Source: Alphaproteobacteria bacterium
GTDB taxonomy: Bacteria > Myxococcota_A > UBA796 > GCA-2862545
Assembly: GCA_020632925.1 (NCBI GenBank)
Contig: JACKER010000067.1
Location: forward strand, 1 to 18,830
DNA length: 18,830 bases
Direction: 5' to 3'
In this document: one piece after another, positions 6,050 through 16,653 of the stretch
How positions within the stretch are numbered: position 1 is the first letter of the stretch
How the letters are laid out: every line of letters starts with the position of its first letter
The notes under the pieces: generated by a model
Seen by the model: only the letters and a program-made list of their open reading frames with translations
Database searches by the model: none
What the model was told of the DNA's origin: nothing
Program-made: the position numbers and the translations under genes

Positions 6050-7591
6050 TCACTCGGGCTTCCGGCTCACAGCCGCTGCACCCGCCAGGCCCAGTCCGCA
6101 GAGCAGCACGAACCAGTCGCCGAAGCGGCCGTAGATCGTGTCGATCTTCGCCAGGTGGACGGTCACGACGCGGTTCACGCGCTCGAAGGGCTTCGTCTCG
6201 AACAGGATGGCGCCCGTGGGTTCCGAGACGAACGAGATCCCGGTGTACGAGGCCCGCACCATCGGGATGCCGAGCTCGATCGAGCGGGTCGCGGCCAGCA
6301 TCACCTGTTGGCGCGGGTTCGCGGTGTCGCCGAACCAGGCGTCGTTCGTCACGGTGACGAGCAGGTCGGCACCCTTGAAGAGCTTGCAGACGTCGGGCAG
6401 CACGGCCTCGTAGCAGATCGGGGTCCCGATCCGGCCGTGGGACGTGTCGAACACCACGGCCTCGGTGCCGGCGCGGAAGTCGCCGATCGGGAGCTGCTTC
6501 GCGAGCCAGGGATAGGCCCACGCCATCGGGAGGTACTCGCCGAAGGGGAGGGGGACGAGCTTGTCGTAGTGCCCGCGATCCCTGCCCTCCGCGTCGAACC
6601 AGTAGACGGAGTTGAAGACGTTGACGCGATCCTCGCCCATCTCGGGGTCCGGCTCGCGCGTCCTCGTCCCGCCGCCCACGAGGAGATCGAAGCCGCCGCG
6701 CTTCGCGAGGTCGCCGAGCACCTTGGGCGCGAGGTTCTCCCGCGGGCCCTGCTGGTTGAGGTCGTACGGGGAGGCACCCTCGGGCCACACGACCAGATCG
6801 GCCGACCCCGGCGTCACCTTGCGGGTCTCGTCGACCCACTCGTTCCACGCGTCGCGGGCGCCGTGGGACATGCGCCACTCCATGCCGCGATCCGACTGGA
6901 GCTGCGCCACGCGCAGCGTCGGCGAGGCCTGGACGATCGCGTCCACGTGGCGCACGCGCCAGGCGCCGAACGCGAGCACCGCCGCGACGATCGCCGCCGC
7001 GCCGCCGATCGCCCTCACGGGCATCGGGCGACCCTCGCGCCAACGGTAGAAGCACTCCCCGATCACGCAGTTCACGTGGAAGAGCAGCCAGGTGAGTCCG
7101 TAGACCCCGGTGACGGACGCGAGCTGCCAGGTCCAGGGGACGCGGTACTGCCCGACCCCGTGCTGGTAGGGGAAGAGCAGGACCTTCATGGACAGCCACT
7201 CGAGCACGACCTGCAGCGCGGGCAGGGCGTAGACCCACCCGATGCCGAGACGCCGGCGCATCGGGTGCAGCATCGGCCACAGCACGAGGTACGGCAGCCC
7301 GAACACGGAGCTGAACAGCAGCAGGATCGCCGCCGCCCCGATCCAGGGGATCGGCGAGAAGATCACGATGGTGTGGATGATCCAGCGGAACAGCATCCCC
7401 ACGCCGATCGTGCCGTAGAGGAAGGACAACCACCGGTTGGAGCGTGGCGTGTCCGGGTGCAGCGCCCACAGCATCGGCAGGTAGGCGAACCACTGCAGCC
7501 ACCACAGGTTGGTCGGCGGCGCGAGCAGGGACAGCGTGGCGCCCCCGACCAGGGCCGCGATCACCCGCAGCCAGGTGGGGGGCACCGACAT
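6050..7591 (-). CDS. lnt: Apolipoprotein N-acyltransferase
   Basis: 513 residues from ATG 7591, almost the E. coli length. Lnt transfers an acyl chain from phospholipid to the N-terminal Cys of apolipoproteins, the last step of lipoprotein maturation at the inner membrane. The N-terminal half has several hydrophobic segments (about 8-25, 33-46, 54-80, 84-108, 117-137, 158-178 and 195-210). The C-terminal half is a nitrilase-fold domain with the full catalytic triad: Glu271 (VVWPEGASPY), Lys344 (YDKLVPLPFGEYLP) and Cys393 (PICYEAVLPD). TNDAWFGDT follows at 415-423, and a final membrane segment lies near 492-507. An alternative GTG at 7609 overlaps the stop of the upstream hydratase gene by four bases and adds six residues; translational coupling makes it plausible. 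Two lipoproteins in this window (the sulfatase and the BatD-like protein) are natural substrates. Confidence 0.95.
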   Translation of the reverse strand: MSVPPTWLRVIAALVGGATLSLLAPPTNLWWLQWFAYLPMLWALHPDTPRSNRWLSFLYGTIGVGMLFRWIIHTIVIFSPIPWIGAAAILLLFSSVFGLPYLVLWPMLHPMRRRLGIGWVYALPALQVVLEWLSMKVLLFPYQHGVGQYRVPWTWQLASVTGVYGLTWLLFHVNCVIGECFYRWREGRPMPVRAIGGAAAIVAAVLAFGAWRVRHVDAIVQASPTLRVAQLQSDRGMEWRMSHGARDAWNEWVDETRKVTPGSADLVVWPEGASPYDLNQQGPRENLAPKVLGDLAKRGGFDLLVGGGTRTREPDPEMGEDRVNVFNSVYWFDAEGRDRGHYDKLVPLPFGEYLPMAWAYPWLAKQLPIGDFRAGTEAVVFDTSHGRIGTPICYEAVLPDVCKLFKGADLLVTVTNDAWFGDTANPRQQVMLAATRSIELGIPMVRASYTGISFVSEPTGAILFETKPFERVNRVVTVHLAKIDTIYGRFGDWFVLLCGLGLAGAAAVSRKPE

Positions 7592-7605
7592 GCGGTGGGG
7601 CTCGC

Positions 7606-8382
7606 TCACGTCGTGCCGTCGTCCGCGACCTGGTACTCGGCGCTCATCCACGTCCGCGCGGCGTGCTGCGTCTCGATGTCCTGCAGGTCGGTCGCGAGGC
7701 GCCCCTGGATCGCGCGCAGCGCCAGCACCGTCTGGAGCCGGGCGGTGGGACCGGTCCGACGGAGCTCGTGGACGAGGTCGACCGCGGCGTTCAGCGCGCC
7801 ACCGTGGGGGGCGACGGTCTGCACCAGGCCCAGGATCTCGGCTTCCGCAGCGCTCATCTGGTGCCCGGTCAGCGCGAGGTGCGCCGCCCGGCCGGGCCCG
7901 AGGGAGGCCACGAGCCGCCCGAGCCCGCCCAGGCCGGTGAGGATGTTGTGGTGGCCCTCGTGCATCGCGAAGGTCGCGTCCTGCGCCGCGACCCGCAGGT
8001 CCGCCATCAGCGCGAACTCGAGGCCGGCACCATGGCAACGACCTTCGATGGCCGCGATCACGGGGCAGGGGAGACGCGAGAAGGTCTCGAGCGAGGAGCG
8101 GAGGCGACGGACCAGCTCGGCCGCGCCGTGGGTGTCGCGCGAGCGGATGAGGGGGTCGAAGAGCTGCATCAGCGGCTCGTCGCTGGAGCGCGACAGGCCG
8201 ACGCAGAAGTCATCGCCCTCGCCGGAGAGGACGACGTACTTCGGGGGGCTGTCCGCCAGCTTGAGTCCGAGCTTGCGCAGCGCATCGAACATGGTGCCGC
8301 GCAGTGCGTTGCCCTCGGAGGGGCGCCGGAGCCGGACGAAGGCGATCTCGCCTTGGACGGACAGCTCGATCTCCTCGACCAC
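7606..8382 (-). CDS. Enoyl-CoA hydratase/isomerase family (crotonase fold)
   Basis: 258 residues from a GTG start at 8382, preceded by GGGAGG four bases upstream. The protein has the crotonase fold, which handles acyl-CoA thioesters. The first oxyanion-hole region is GDDFCVGLS (56-64) and the second is EGRCHGAGLEFALMADLRVA (113-132). Glu122 and Glu142 align with the two catalytic glutamates of classical enoyl-CoA hydratase (Glu144 and Glu164 in the rat enzyme), so hydratase activity is plausible. The flanking motif (FAMHEGHHN) is not the usual FGxPE, and HGAG replaces the usual GGG, so the substrate cannot be named. A polyketide or specialised beta-oxidation role is possible. It lies between groEL and lnt. 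Its ribosome binding site overlaps the end of a strong inverted repeat. Confidence 0.85.
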   Translation of the reverse strand: MVEEIELSVQGEIAFVRLRRPSEGNALRGTMFDALRKLGLKLADSPPKYVVLSGEGDDFCVGLSRSSDEPLMQLFDPLIRSRDTHGAAELVRRLRSSLETFSRLPCPVIAAIEGRCHGAGLEFALMADLRVAAQDATFAMHEGHHNILTGLGGLGRLVASLGPGRAAHLALTGHQMSAAEAEILGLVQTVAPHGGALNAAVDLVHELRRTGPTARLQTVLALRAIQGRLATDLQDIETQHAARTWMSAEYQVADDGTT

Positions 8383-8389
8383 GTGACCT

Positions 8390-8434
8390 CCCGGAGCGGC
8401 GGCATCGTATCACCGCCGACGCGGCCGCTCCGGG
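8390..8434 (-). terminator. 11-bp inverted repeat between groEL and the hydratase gene
   Basis: CCCGGAGCGGC (8390-8400) and GCCGCTCCGGG (8424-8434) are perfectly complementary over 11 bases around a 23-base loop. In the minus-strand transcript the hairpin begins 19 bases after the groEL stop. There is no U-tract, so it may reduce read-through, protect the groEL mRNA 3' end, or block the following ribosome binding site, whose first GGG is part of the stem. Confidence 0.5.
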
Positions 8435-8452
8435 CGGAATCACAGGGAGGGA

Positions 8453-10054
<1,602 letters not shown>

Positions 10055-10067
10055 GTTCACTCCGTCG

Positions 10068-10097
10068 AAAAAGGTCGTCGGACTCTTCGGCCCGACG
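10068..10097 (-). terminator. Hairpin plus T-run between groES and groEL (possible attenuator)
   Basis: On the minus strand CGTCGG (10097-10092) pairs with CCGACG (10081-10076) around a 10-base loop. ACC and TTTTT (10072-10068) follow. This resembles a weak intrinsic terminator placed 13 bases before the groEL start. A second palindrome at 10104-10123 lies just upstream. It could tune the groES to groEL ratio. Confidence 0.35.
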
Positions 10098-10154
10098 CAG
10101 GTGGTGTCCGGTCGGACCGACACGGGGCCCGGCACCGGTGGAAGGGAAGCAGGC

Positions 10155-10445
10155 TCAGTCCTCGATGACCGCGAGGATCTCGGACTCCTTGACCACGACG
10201 TGCTTCACGCCGTCGAGGCTGACCTCGTCGCCGGCGTACTTGCCGAGCAGCACCTTGTCGCCGACCTTCACGGTCGTCGGGATCAGGGCCTTGTCGGTGG
10301 TGCGACCGGGGCCGACCGCGATGACCTCGGCGGTCTGCGGCTTCTCCTTGGCGGTCTCGGGGAGGAACAGGCCGCTCGTGGTCTGGGCCTGCGCCTCGAG
10401 GCGCTTGACCAGGACGCGGTCGTGCAGGGGGCGGAACGTCGACAT
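10155..10445 (-). CDS. groES: Co-chaperonin GroES (10 kDa)
   Basis: 96 residues from ATG 10445; GGAG lies seven bases upstream. GroES caps the GroEL chamber as a heptameric lid. The sequence opens with the family signature FRPLHDRVLVKR (4-15). The flexible mobile loop (about 16-36, EAQAQTTSGLFLPETAKEKPQ) has LFL where many homologs have IVL or III, the hydrophobic triplet that docks onto GroEL. The beta-barrel follows with AEVIAVGPGR (39-48), VKVGDKVLLGKYAGDEV (59-75) and the C-terminal ILAVIED. It is the first gene of the groESL operon and diverges from dnaK. Confidence 0.97.
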   Translation of the reverse strand: MSTFRPLHDRVLVKRLEAQAQTTSGLFLPETAKEKPQTAEVIAVGPGRTTDKALIPTTVKVGDKVLLGKYAGDEVSLDGVKHVVVKESEILAVIED

Positions 10446-10500
10446 GATGGATCTCCGTACGTGCGAGGCCGCGCGCGGCGACCCCCGGGAAGGGCGAACG

Positions 10501-10527
10501 GGTAGGCACCCCCCCGCGAGGCGTCAA
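10501..10527 (-). promoter_or_regulatory. Putative heat-shock promoter of groESL
   Basis: On the minus strand CCTTGACG (hexamer TTGACG at 10527-10522) is followed after 13 bases by TGCCTACC (10508-10501). The dnaK promoter on the other strand has the same core, TTGACG-N12-TGCCTAGC. The arrangement resembles RpoH-type promoters (CTTGA with a C-rich -10) more than standard sigma70. The leader would be roughly 50 bases. No CIRCE inverted repeat is seen. Confidence 0.45.
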
Positions 10528-10565
10528 GGGACGATCCCGTCCACCCGTGGAACGCACGGATCGCC

Positions 10566-10593
10566 TTGACGGCCTTCGGAGCGTGCCTAGCAT
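10566..10593 (+). promoter_or_regulatory. Putative heat-shock promoter of dnaK
   Basis: TTGACG (10566-10571) is followed by TGCCTAGCAT; the -10 candidate TAGCAT is at 10588-10593 after 16 bases and matches four of six sigma70 positions. The CCTTGACG and TGCCTA blocks are shared with the divergent groES promoter. Transcription would start near 10600, giving a leader of about 98 bases. Confidence 0.5.
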
Positions 10594-10659
10594 TGACGGC
10601 GAACGCGGCCCGCCGTCGGTGGGTCGCCTGGAAACGTAGTCGACAACCTCATTTCTTCC

Positions 10660-10679
10660 GTTCCGGATCGTTCCGGAAC
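10660..10679 (+). promoter_or_regulatory. dnaK leader hairpin / tandem 10-bp repeat
   Basis: Two adjacent decamers, GTTCCGGATC (10660-10669) and GTTCCGGAAC (10670-10679), form a direct repeat; the second is a perfect palindrome. As RNA, GTTCCGG (10660-10666) pairs with CCGGAAC (10673-10679) in a 7-bp hairpin with a 6-base loop. It ends six bases before the GGAG ribosome binding site. It could be a regulator-binding site or a translation-control hairpin. Confidence 0.4.
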
Positions 10680-10697
10680 CGCAGTGGAGTGACGGAG

Positions 10698-12593
<1,896 letters not shown>

Positions 12594-12623
12594 CAGGGGC
12601 TCGGCCCCGCCGACGCCACACTC

Positions 12624-12665
12624 CCCCGTCCGTGACCGGAGCCTCGACTCCGGCGCGCGACGGGG
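12624..12665 (+). promoter_or_regulatory. Two-tier hairpin in the dnaK-dnaJ gap
   Basis: CCCCGTC (12624-12630) pairs with GACGGGG (12659-12665). Inside it CCGGAG (12636-12641) pairs with CTCCGG (12648-12653) around a 6-base loop, and the two stems are separated by a symmetric 5-by-5 internal loop. No U-tract follows. It may be an mRNA processing, stabilising or attenuation element. A short GGGGC-TCG-GCCCC hairpin lies just after the dnaK stop. Confidence 0.45.
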
Positions 12666-12701
12666 CGTGACGTCTCGGACCCCATCGAGGCGAGGAAGGA
12701 C

Positions 12702-13817
12702 GTGCCCCGCGACTACTACGAGATCCTCGAGGTGAGCCGGAGCGCCGGCCCCGACGAGATCAAGAAGGCCTTCAAGAAAGCGGCCAAGAAGTCCCACCCG
12801 GACCTCAACAAGGACGACCCCGACGCGGAGCGGAAGTTCAAGGAGGTCACGGAGGCCTACGACGTCCTGTCGGACGCCGACAAGCGTCGGATCTACGACC
12901 AGTACGGCCACGAGGGCCTGAAGTCGCGCGGCATGGGCCCCGACTTCCAGTACTCCAACGTCCAGGACATCTTCGAGCAGCTGTTCGGGGGCGGCTTCGG
13001 CGATCTGTTCGGCGGGGGCGGGCGCTCGCGCGGTCCGCGCCGCGGGGCCGACCTGGAGTACCCGCTCCGCCTGACCTTCATGGAGGCCGCCCACGGGTGC
13101 ACGAAGACCATCTCCGTGCCGCGCCGGGTGGACTGCGAGACCTGTGAGGGCCGCGGCCTGAAGGAGGGGGCGAACGCGTCCAAGTGCGGCACGTGCAACG
13201 GCGCCGGCCAGGTGATCTCGGCTCAGGGCTTCCTGCGGATCCGGACCACCTGCCCCTCCTGCCGCGGCGCGGGCACGATCGTGCGGCCCGAGGACCGGTG
13301 CACGGCGTGCGGGGGTGCCGGCAAGGTGCGCGAGACCGGCGAGATGGAGATCAAGATCCCGGCCGGGAGCTACACCGGCCTCCAGATCCGCCACACCGGC
13401 GCCGGGGAAGCCGGCGATCCCGGCGGTGAGCCCGGTGATCTGTACGTCACGATCGACGTCTCCCCGCACGAGGTGTTCAAGCGCGACGGCGCCGACGTCT
13501 TCGTCACCGTGCCCGTCCCGTACGAGGTGATGTGCCTCGGGGGGCAGATCTCCGTCCCCACGGTGCACGGCGAGGAGACGGTGGACGTGAAGCGCGGCAC
13601 GCCCTCGGGGCACGTGGTCGTGCTCCGCGGCCGGGGGCTCGAGATGCTCCGGGCCCGCGGGCAGCGCGGCGACCAGCAGACGCGGCTCGTCGTCGAGGTG
13701 CCGACCACGTTGTCCGAGGAGCAGGAGGCGCTGCTGCGGCAGCTCGCCGAGCTCCGTGGCCAGGGCGTCCACAACAAGGGCTTCTGGCAGAACCTGTTCG
13801 ACAAGTTCACGGGGTGA
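12702..13817 (+). CDS. dnaJ: Chaperone DnaJ (Hsp40, class A)
   Basis: 371 residues from a GTG start at 12702 with AGGAAGG directly upstream. DnaJ delivers clients to DnaK and stimulates its ATPase. The J domain (about 3-70) contains the essential HPD at 32-34. A Gly/Phe-rich region (about 76-110, GGGFGDLFGGGGRSRG) follows. The zinc-binding domain has all four CxxCxGxG motifs: CETCEGRG, CGTCNGAG, CPSCRGAG and CTACGGAG. The C-terminal substrate-binding domains end at NLFDKFTG. All class A features are intact and the length is normal. It sits 108 bases after dnaK. Its stop is only four bases before the moxR GTG start, suggesting co-translation with the next gene. Confidence 0.97.
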   Translation: MPRDYYEILEVSRSAGPDEIKKAFKKAAKKSHPDLNKDDPDAERKFKEVTEAYDVLSDADKRRIYDQYGHEGLKSRGMGPDFQYSNVQDIFEQLFGGGFGDLFGGGGRSRGPRRGADLEYPLRLTFMEAAHGCTKTISVPRRVDCETCEGRGLKEGANASKCGTCNGAGQVISAQGFLRIRTTCPSCRGAGTIVRPEDRCTACGGAGKVRETGEMEIKIPAGSYTGLQIRHTGAGEAGDPGGEPGDLYVTIDVSPHEVFKRDGADVFVTVPVPYEVMCLGGQISVPTVHGEETVDVKRGTPSGHVVVLRGRGLEMLRARGQRGDQQTRLVVEVPTTLSEEQEALLRQLAELRGQGVHNKGFWQNLFDKFTG

Positions 13818-13821
13818 GCGT

Positions 13822-14805
13822 GTGTCCGAGGACGTGAGCGACATCGAGGTGCGGGTCGCGGACATCGCGCCGATCCTGGAGCGGGCGCGGCAGGAGATGG
13901 GCAAGGTCCTCGTCGGCCAGCGGTACCTCGTGGACCGCCTGCTGATCGGGCTCCTCGCGGACGGTCACGTCCTGGTCGAGGGCGTCCCGGGCCTCGCGAA
14001 GACCACCGCCGTCAAGGCGCTGGCGAACTCCCTGCACCTGGACTTCAGCCGGATCCAGTTCACGCCCGACCTGCTCCCCGCCGACGTCGTCGGCACGCAG
14101 GTGTACCAGCCGCACGCCGGGACGTTCACGACCCGCATGGGCCCGGTGATGGCGAACCTCGTGCTCGCCGACGAGATCAACCGCGCCCCGCCCAAGGTGC
14201 AGTCCGCGCTGCTCGAGGCGATGCAGGAGCGCCAGGTCACCATCGGCAGCGAGACGTACCAGCTGCCGCGGCCCTTCCTGGTGCTCGCGACGCAGAACCC
14301 CATCGAGCAGGAGGGGACGTACCCGCTGCCGGAAGCGCAGGTCGACCGCTTCATGCTGAAGCTTCGGGTGACGTATCCGACGCTCGAGGAGGAGCTCGAG
14401 GTCATCGCGCGCTCCGCCAGCCCAACGCCGCCCCTGAGCGCGGTGTGCGGCGCCGACGATCTGCTGCGCGCGCAGGGCGTCGTGCGCGACATCAAGGTCA
14501 CCGACGTGCTCCAGCGGTACATCGTGGACCTCGTCCGCGCGACCCGTGAGCCGGGCACCGTCGACAAGGAGCTCGCGCGCGCCATCGAGTTCGGCGCCTC
14601 GCCGCGTGCCTCGATCGCGCTGACGGCCGCCGCCCGCGCCCACGCCTTCCTCGACGGTCGCGGGTACGCGCTCCCCGAGGACGTGAAGGCCATCGCGCCG
14701 GACGTGCTGCGCCACCGCGTGCTCCCGACGTACGAGGCCGAGGCCGACGGGCTGGACGCCGAGAAGATCGTGCGCCGGCTCCTCGAGAAGGTCGACCAGC
14801 GCTGA
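13822..14805 (+). CDS. MoxR-family AAA+ ATPase
   Basis: 327 residues if started at GTG 13822; a second GTG at 13834 (after CGAGGAC) would shorten it by four residues. MoxR ATPases are AAA+ proteins that act as chaperones or metal-insertion factors together with VWA-domain partners. Visible motifs are Walker A GVPGLAKT (54-61), the pre-Walker B FTPDLLPADVVG, Walker B LVLADEIN (113-120), sensor 1 ATQNP (156-160), EGTYPLPEAQVDRF with the candidate arginine finger, and the C-terminal helical lid with SPRASIAL (sensor 2 region). The gene begins four bases after dnaJ. It is followed after one base by the DUF58 gene, the standard partner of this family. The position fits the first gene of a Bat-type operon. 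Confidence 0.92.
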   Translation: MSEDVSDIEVRVADIAPILERARQEMGKVLVGQRYLVDRLLIGLLADGHVLVEGVPGLAKTTAVKALANSLHLDFSRIQFTPDLLPADVVGTQVYQPHAGTFTTRMGPVMANLVLADEINRAPPKVQSALLEAMQERQVTIGSETYQLPRPFLVLATQNPIEQEGTYPLPEAQVDRFMLKLRVTYPTLEEELEVIARSASPTPPLSAVCGADDLLRAQGVVRDIKVTDVLQRYIVDLVRATREPGTVDKELARAIEFGASPRASIALTAAARAHAFLDGRGYALPEDVKAIAPDVLRHRVLPTYEAEADGLDAEKIVRRLLEKVDQR

Positions 14806-14806
14806 C

Positions 14807-15748
14807 ATGGGCTGGCTCGCGTCGATTCAGTCGTGGTGGCAGGGCGGGTCGACGGCCGCGCCCTCCGGTGCGCTGACGGCCGAGGAGCTCAAGGAGCTGC
14901 GTCGCCTGCACGTCGCCGCCGGTCGGCGCGTCGACTCGATCTTCGCCGGCGAGTACCGGTCCGCGGTCCGCGGGCAGGGCATGGAGTTCGAGGAGGTCCG
15001 CGGGTACGTCCCGGGCGACGACGTGCGGCACATCGACTGGAACGTGACCGCCCGCACGAACGAGCCGCACGTGAAGGTCTTCCGCGAGGAGCGCCAGGTC
15101 ACCGTGCTGCTCGTGGTCGACGTCTCCGGGTCCACCCACGTGGGCACGGGCGGGCGTGATGGTCGCACCGACCGCCGGCTGCAGATGGCGCGGGTGGCGG
15201 GTGGCCTGGCGTACGCGAGCCTGCGCAACCAGGACCGCGTCGGGCTCGTGACGTTCACGGACCGCATCGAGGCCTACCTCACGCCCCGCCGCAGCCGCGG
15301 GCACACCTGGGCCGTCATCCAGGCGGCGTACGCCGGCCATGCGCAGGGGAGGGGCACCGATCTCGTCGGTGCGCTGCGCTTCGTGCGCGGGATCCAGCGC
15401 AAGCGCGCCGTGGTGGTCGTGGTCAGCGACTTCCTCGCCCCCCAACGCGAGGAGTGGAGCTCCCTGCTCTCCGCCCTGTCCCGCCGCCACAAGGTGCACG
15501 CCGTCTGCGTCCACGACCCGCTCGACGCCGCGCTCTCGCAGCTCGGCCTGATCGACGTGGTGGACGCCGAGACCGGCCATCGGCGCATCGTGGAGGGTCG
15601 CTCCTTCGCGGCGGCGGCGCCCATCGAGGAGCGCATCCAGCACCTGCGCCGCTGCGGCACGCGGGCGCTGGCGCTCTCGACGTCCGACGATCCGTTCACG
15701 GCGCTCTTCCGTCACTTCCACGAGACGGCAGCTCGGGGGACGCGGTGA
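14807..15748 (+). CDS. DUF58 domain protein with VWA-like MIDAS
   Basis: 313 residues from ATG 14807, one base after the moxR stop. The DUF58 signature is clear at about 42-84 (VDSIFAGEYRSAVRGQG, then FEEVRGYVPGDDVRHIDWN). It leads into a von Willebrand A-type fold with the metal-ion-dependent adhesion motif DVSGST (Asp105, Ser107, Ser109). No membrane segment is predicted by eye, so the protein is probably cytoplasmic or peripheral. DUF58 proteins are encoded beside MoxR ATPases almost universally and are thought to be their partners. The last codons overlap the next gene's GTG by four bases (GTGA). The exact client of the complex is unknown. Confidence 0.9.
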   Translation: MGWLASIQSWWQGGSTAAPSGALTAEELKELRRLHVAAGRRVDSIFAGEYRSAVRGQGMEFEEVRGYVPGDDVRHIDWNVTARTNEPHVKVFREERQVTVLLVVDVSGSTHVGTGGRDGRTDRRLQMARVAGGLAYASLRNQDRVGLVTFTDRIEAYLTPRRSRGHTWAVIQAAYAGHAQGRGTDLVGALRFVRGIQRKRAVVVVVSDFLAPQREEWSSLLSALSRRHKVHAVCVHDPLDAALSQLGLIDVVDAETGHRRIVEGRSFAAAAPIEERIQHLRRCGTRALALSTSDDPFTALFRHFHETAARGTR

Positions 15749-16653
15749 TCGTCGCCGTGCTGCTGCTGGCGTGTGGGGGCGACTCCGCCCGCTCGATCCC
15801 CAGCGGGACGGCGCCTCCGGTCGAGATCCGCGTGGGCCTCGACGGTGAGATCCGCTCTGGCGGCGGCGCCGTGCGCGTCCAGGTCGCGTACGACCCGTCG
15901 GGCCAGGTCTCGCTGCCCGAGCCGAAGGTCGACGGGCTGACCTTCACCGCTGACGGGCCCCCGACGACTGAGCGCGTGGGCGACCGCGACGTCCTCACCC
16001 AGCGCTACGTCTTCTCGGGCGCGAGCGGGTCGTACGAGCTCCCCCCGCTCACCGCCGCCTGGCACGGGCCCGATGGGAAGGACGAGGAGGCCTCGAGCCC
16101 GTCGCTCTTCGTGGACGTGGGCGTCGAGCCTCCGCGCGAGGGTGATCTCGCGGACATCGTGGAGCCCGACCGGATCCGGCGTTGGCCGTGGCTGGTGTTC
16201 GGCGCCGTGGGTGCCGCCTTCGCCGCCGGGCTGCTGTTCGCGTTCCGCCCGCGCGACCGCCGCGGTCCGCCGCCGCCGCCCCCCGTCCCGCCCGACCGGG
16301 TCGCGCTCGAGGCCTGGGAGCGCGTCCGCGCCGACGCCTCGCTGAGCGTCGAGGAGAAGGCGACCGCGCTCGCCGAGCTGTTCCGGGTCTATGTGGAGGC
16401 CGTGCTCGGCTTCGAGGCGACCGCCCGCACGACCCGCGAGATCCTCGACCACCTGGGCTCGCTCACCCACCTGCCCGAGGGCAACGTCCAGCGCGCGAAG
16501 CGCATCCTGCGGGCGGTCGACCTCGTGCGCTTCGCGGAGGACCGGCCGCGCACCCCCGACGAGTGGCTCGCCGACCTCGATGCGGACCTCCGCGCCTTCG
16601 TGGATGCCACCCGGCCGGTCTCGATCCAGCGCCCGCCGGCGGTGAAGCGATGA
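15745..16653 (+). CDS. BatD-like / DUF4381-like lipoprotein with one membrane segment
   Basis: 302 residues from GTG 15745, which overlaps the previous stop by four bases. The product opens MIVAVLLLACGGD, a lipobox with Cys10, so it is probably a lipoprotein. Residues about 24-128 form a beta-rich periplasmic domain (SLPEPKVDGLTFTADGPP, then YVFSGASGSYELPPLTAAW), similar in style to BatD. A single transmembrane helix (147-167, WPWLVFGAVGAAFAAGLLFAF) and a Pro-rich linker (PPPPPP at 175-180) lead to a helical cytoplasmic domain. That domain (about 186-290; SVEEKATALAELFRVYVEAVLGFEATARTTREIL) matches the pattern of DUF4381-type proteins in MoxR/Bat operons. A lipobox together with an internal helix would anchor the N-terminal domain at both ends. 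Family naming is from pattern and context, so moderately sure. Confidence 0.75.
   Translation: MIVAVLLLACGGDSARSIPSGTAPPVEIRVGLDGEIRSGGGAVRVQVAYDPSGQVSLPEPKVDGLTFTADGPPTTERVGDRDVLTQRYVFSGASGSYELPPLTAAWHGPDGKDEEASSPSLFVDVGVEPPREGDLADIVEPDRIRRWPWLVFGAVGAAFAAGLLFAFRPRDRRGPPPPPPVPPDRVALEAWERVRADASLSVEEKATALAELFRVYVEAVLGFEATARTTREILDHLGSLTHLPEGNVQRAKRILRAVDLVRFAEDRPRTPDEWLADLDADLRAFVDATRPVSIQRPPAVKR

Noticed and set aside
7592..8038. N-terminal extension of lnt by about 150 residues
   Set aside because: The extension overlaps the hydratase gene in another frame and is Arg/Pro/Gly-rich without membrane segments; the start at 7591 (or GTG 7609) gives the standard Lnt length.
10446..10697. CIRCE operator for HrcA in the groES-dnaK region
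   Set aside because: No TTAGCACTC-N9-GAGTGCTAA-like inverted repeat is present on either side.
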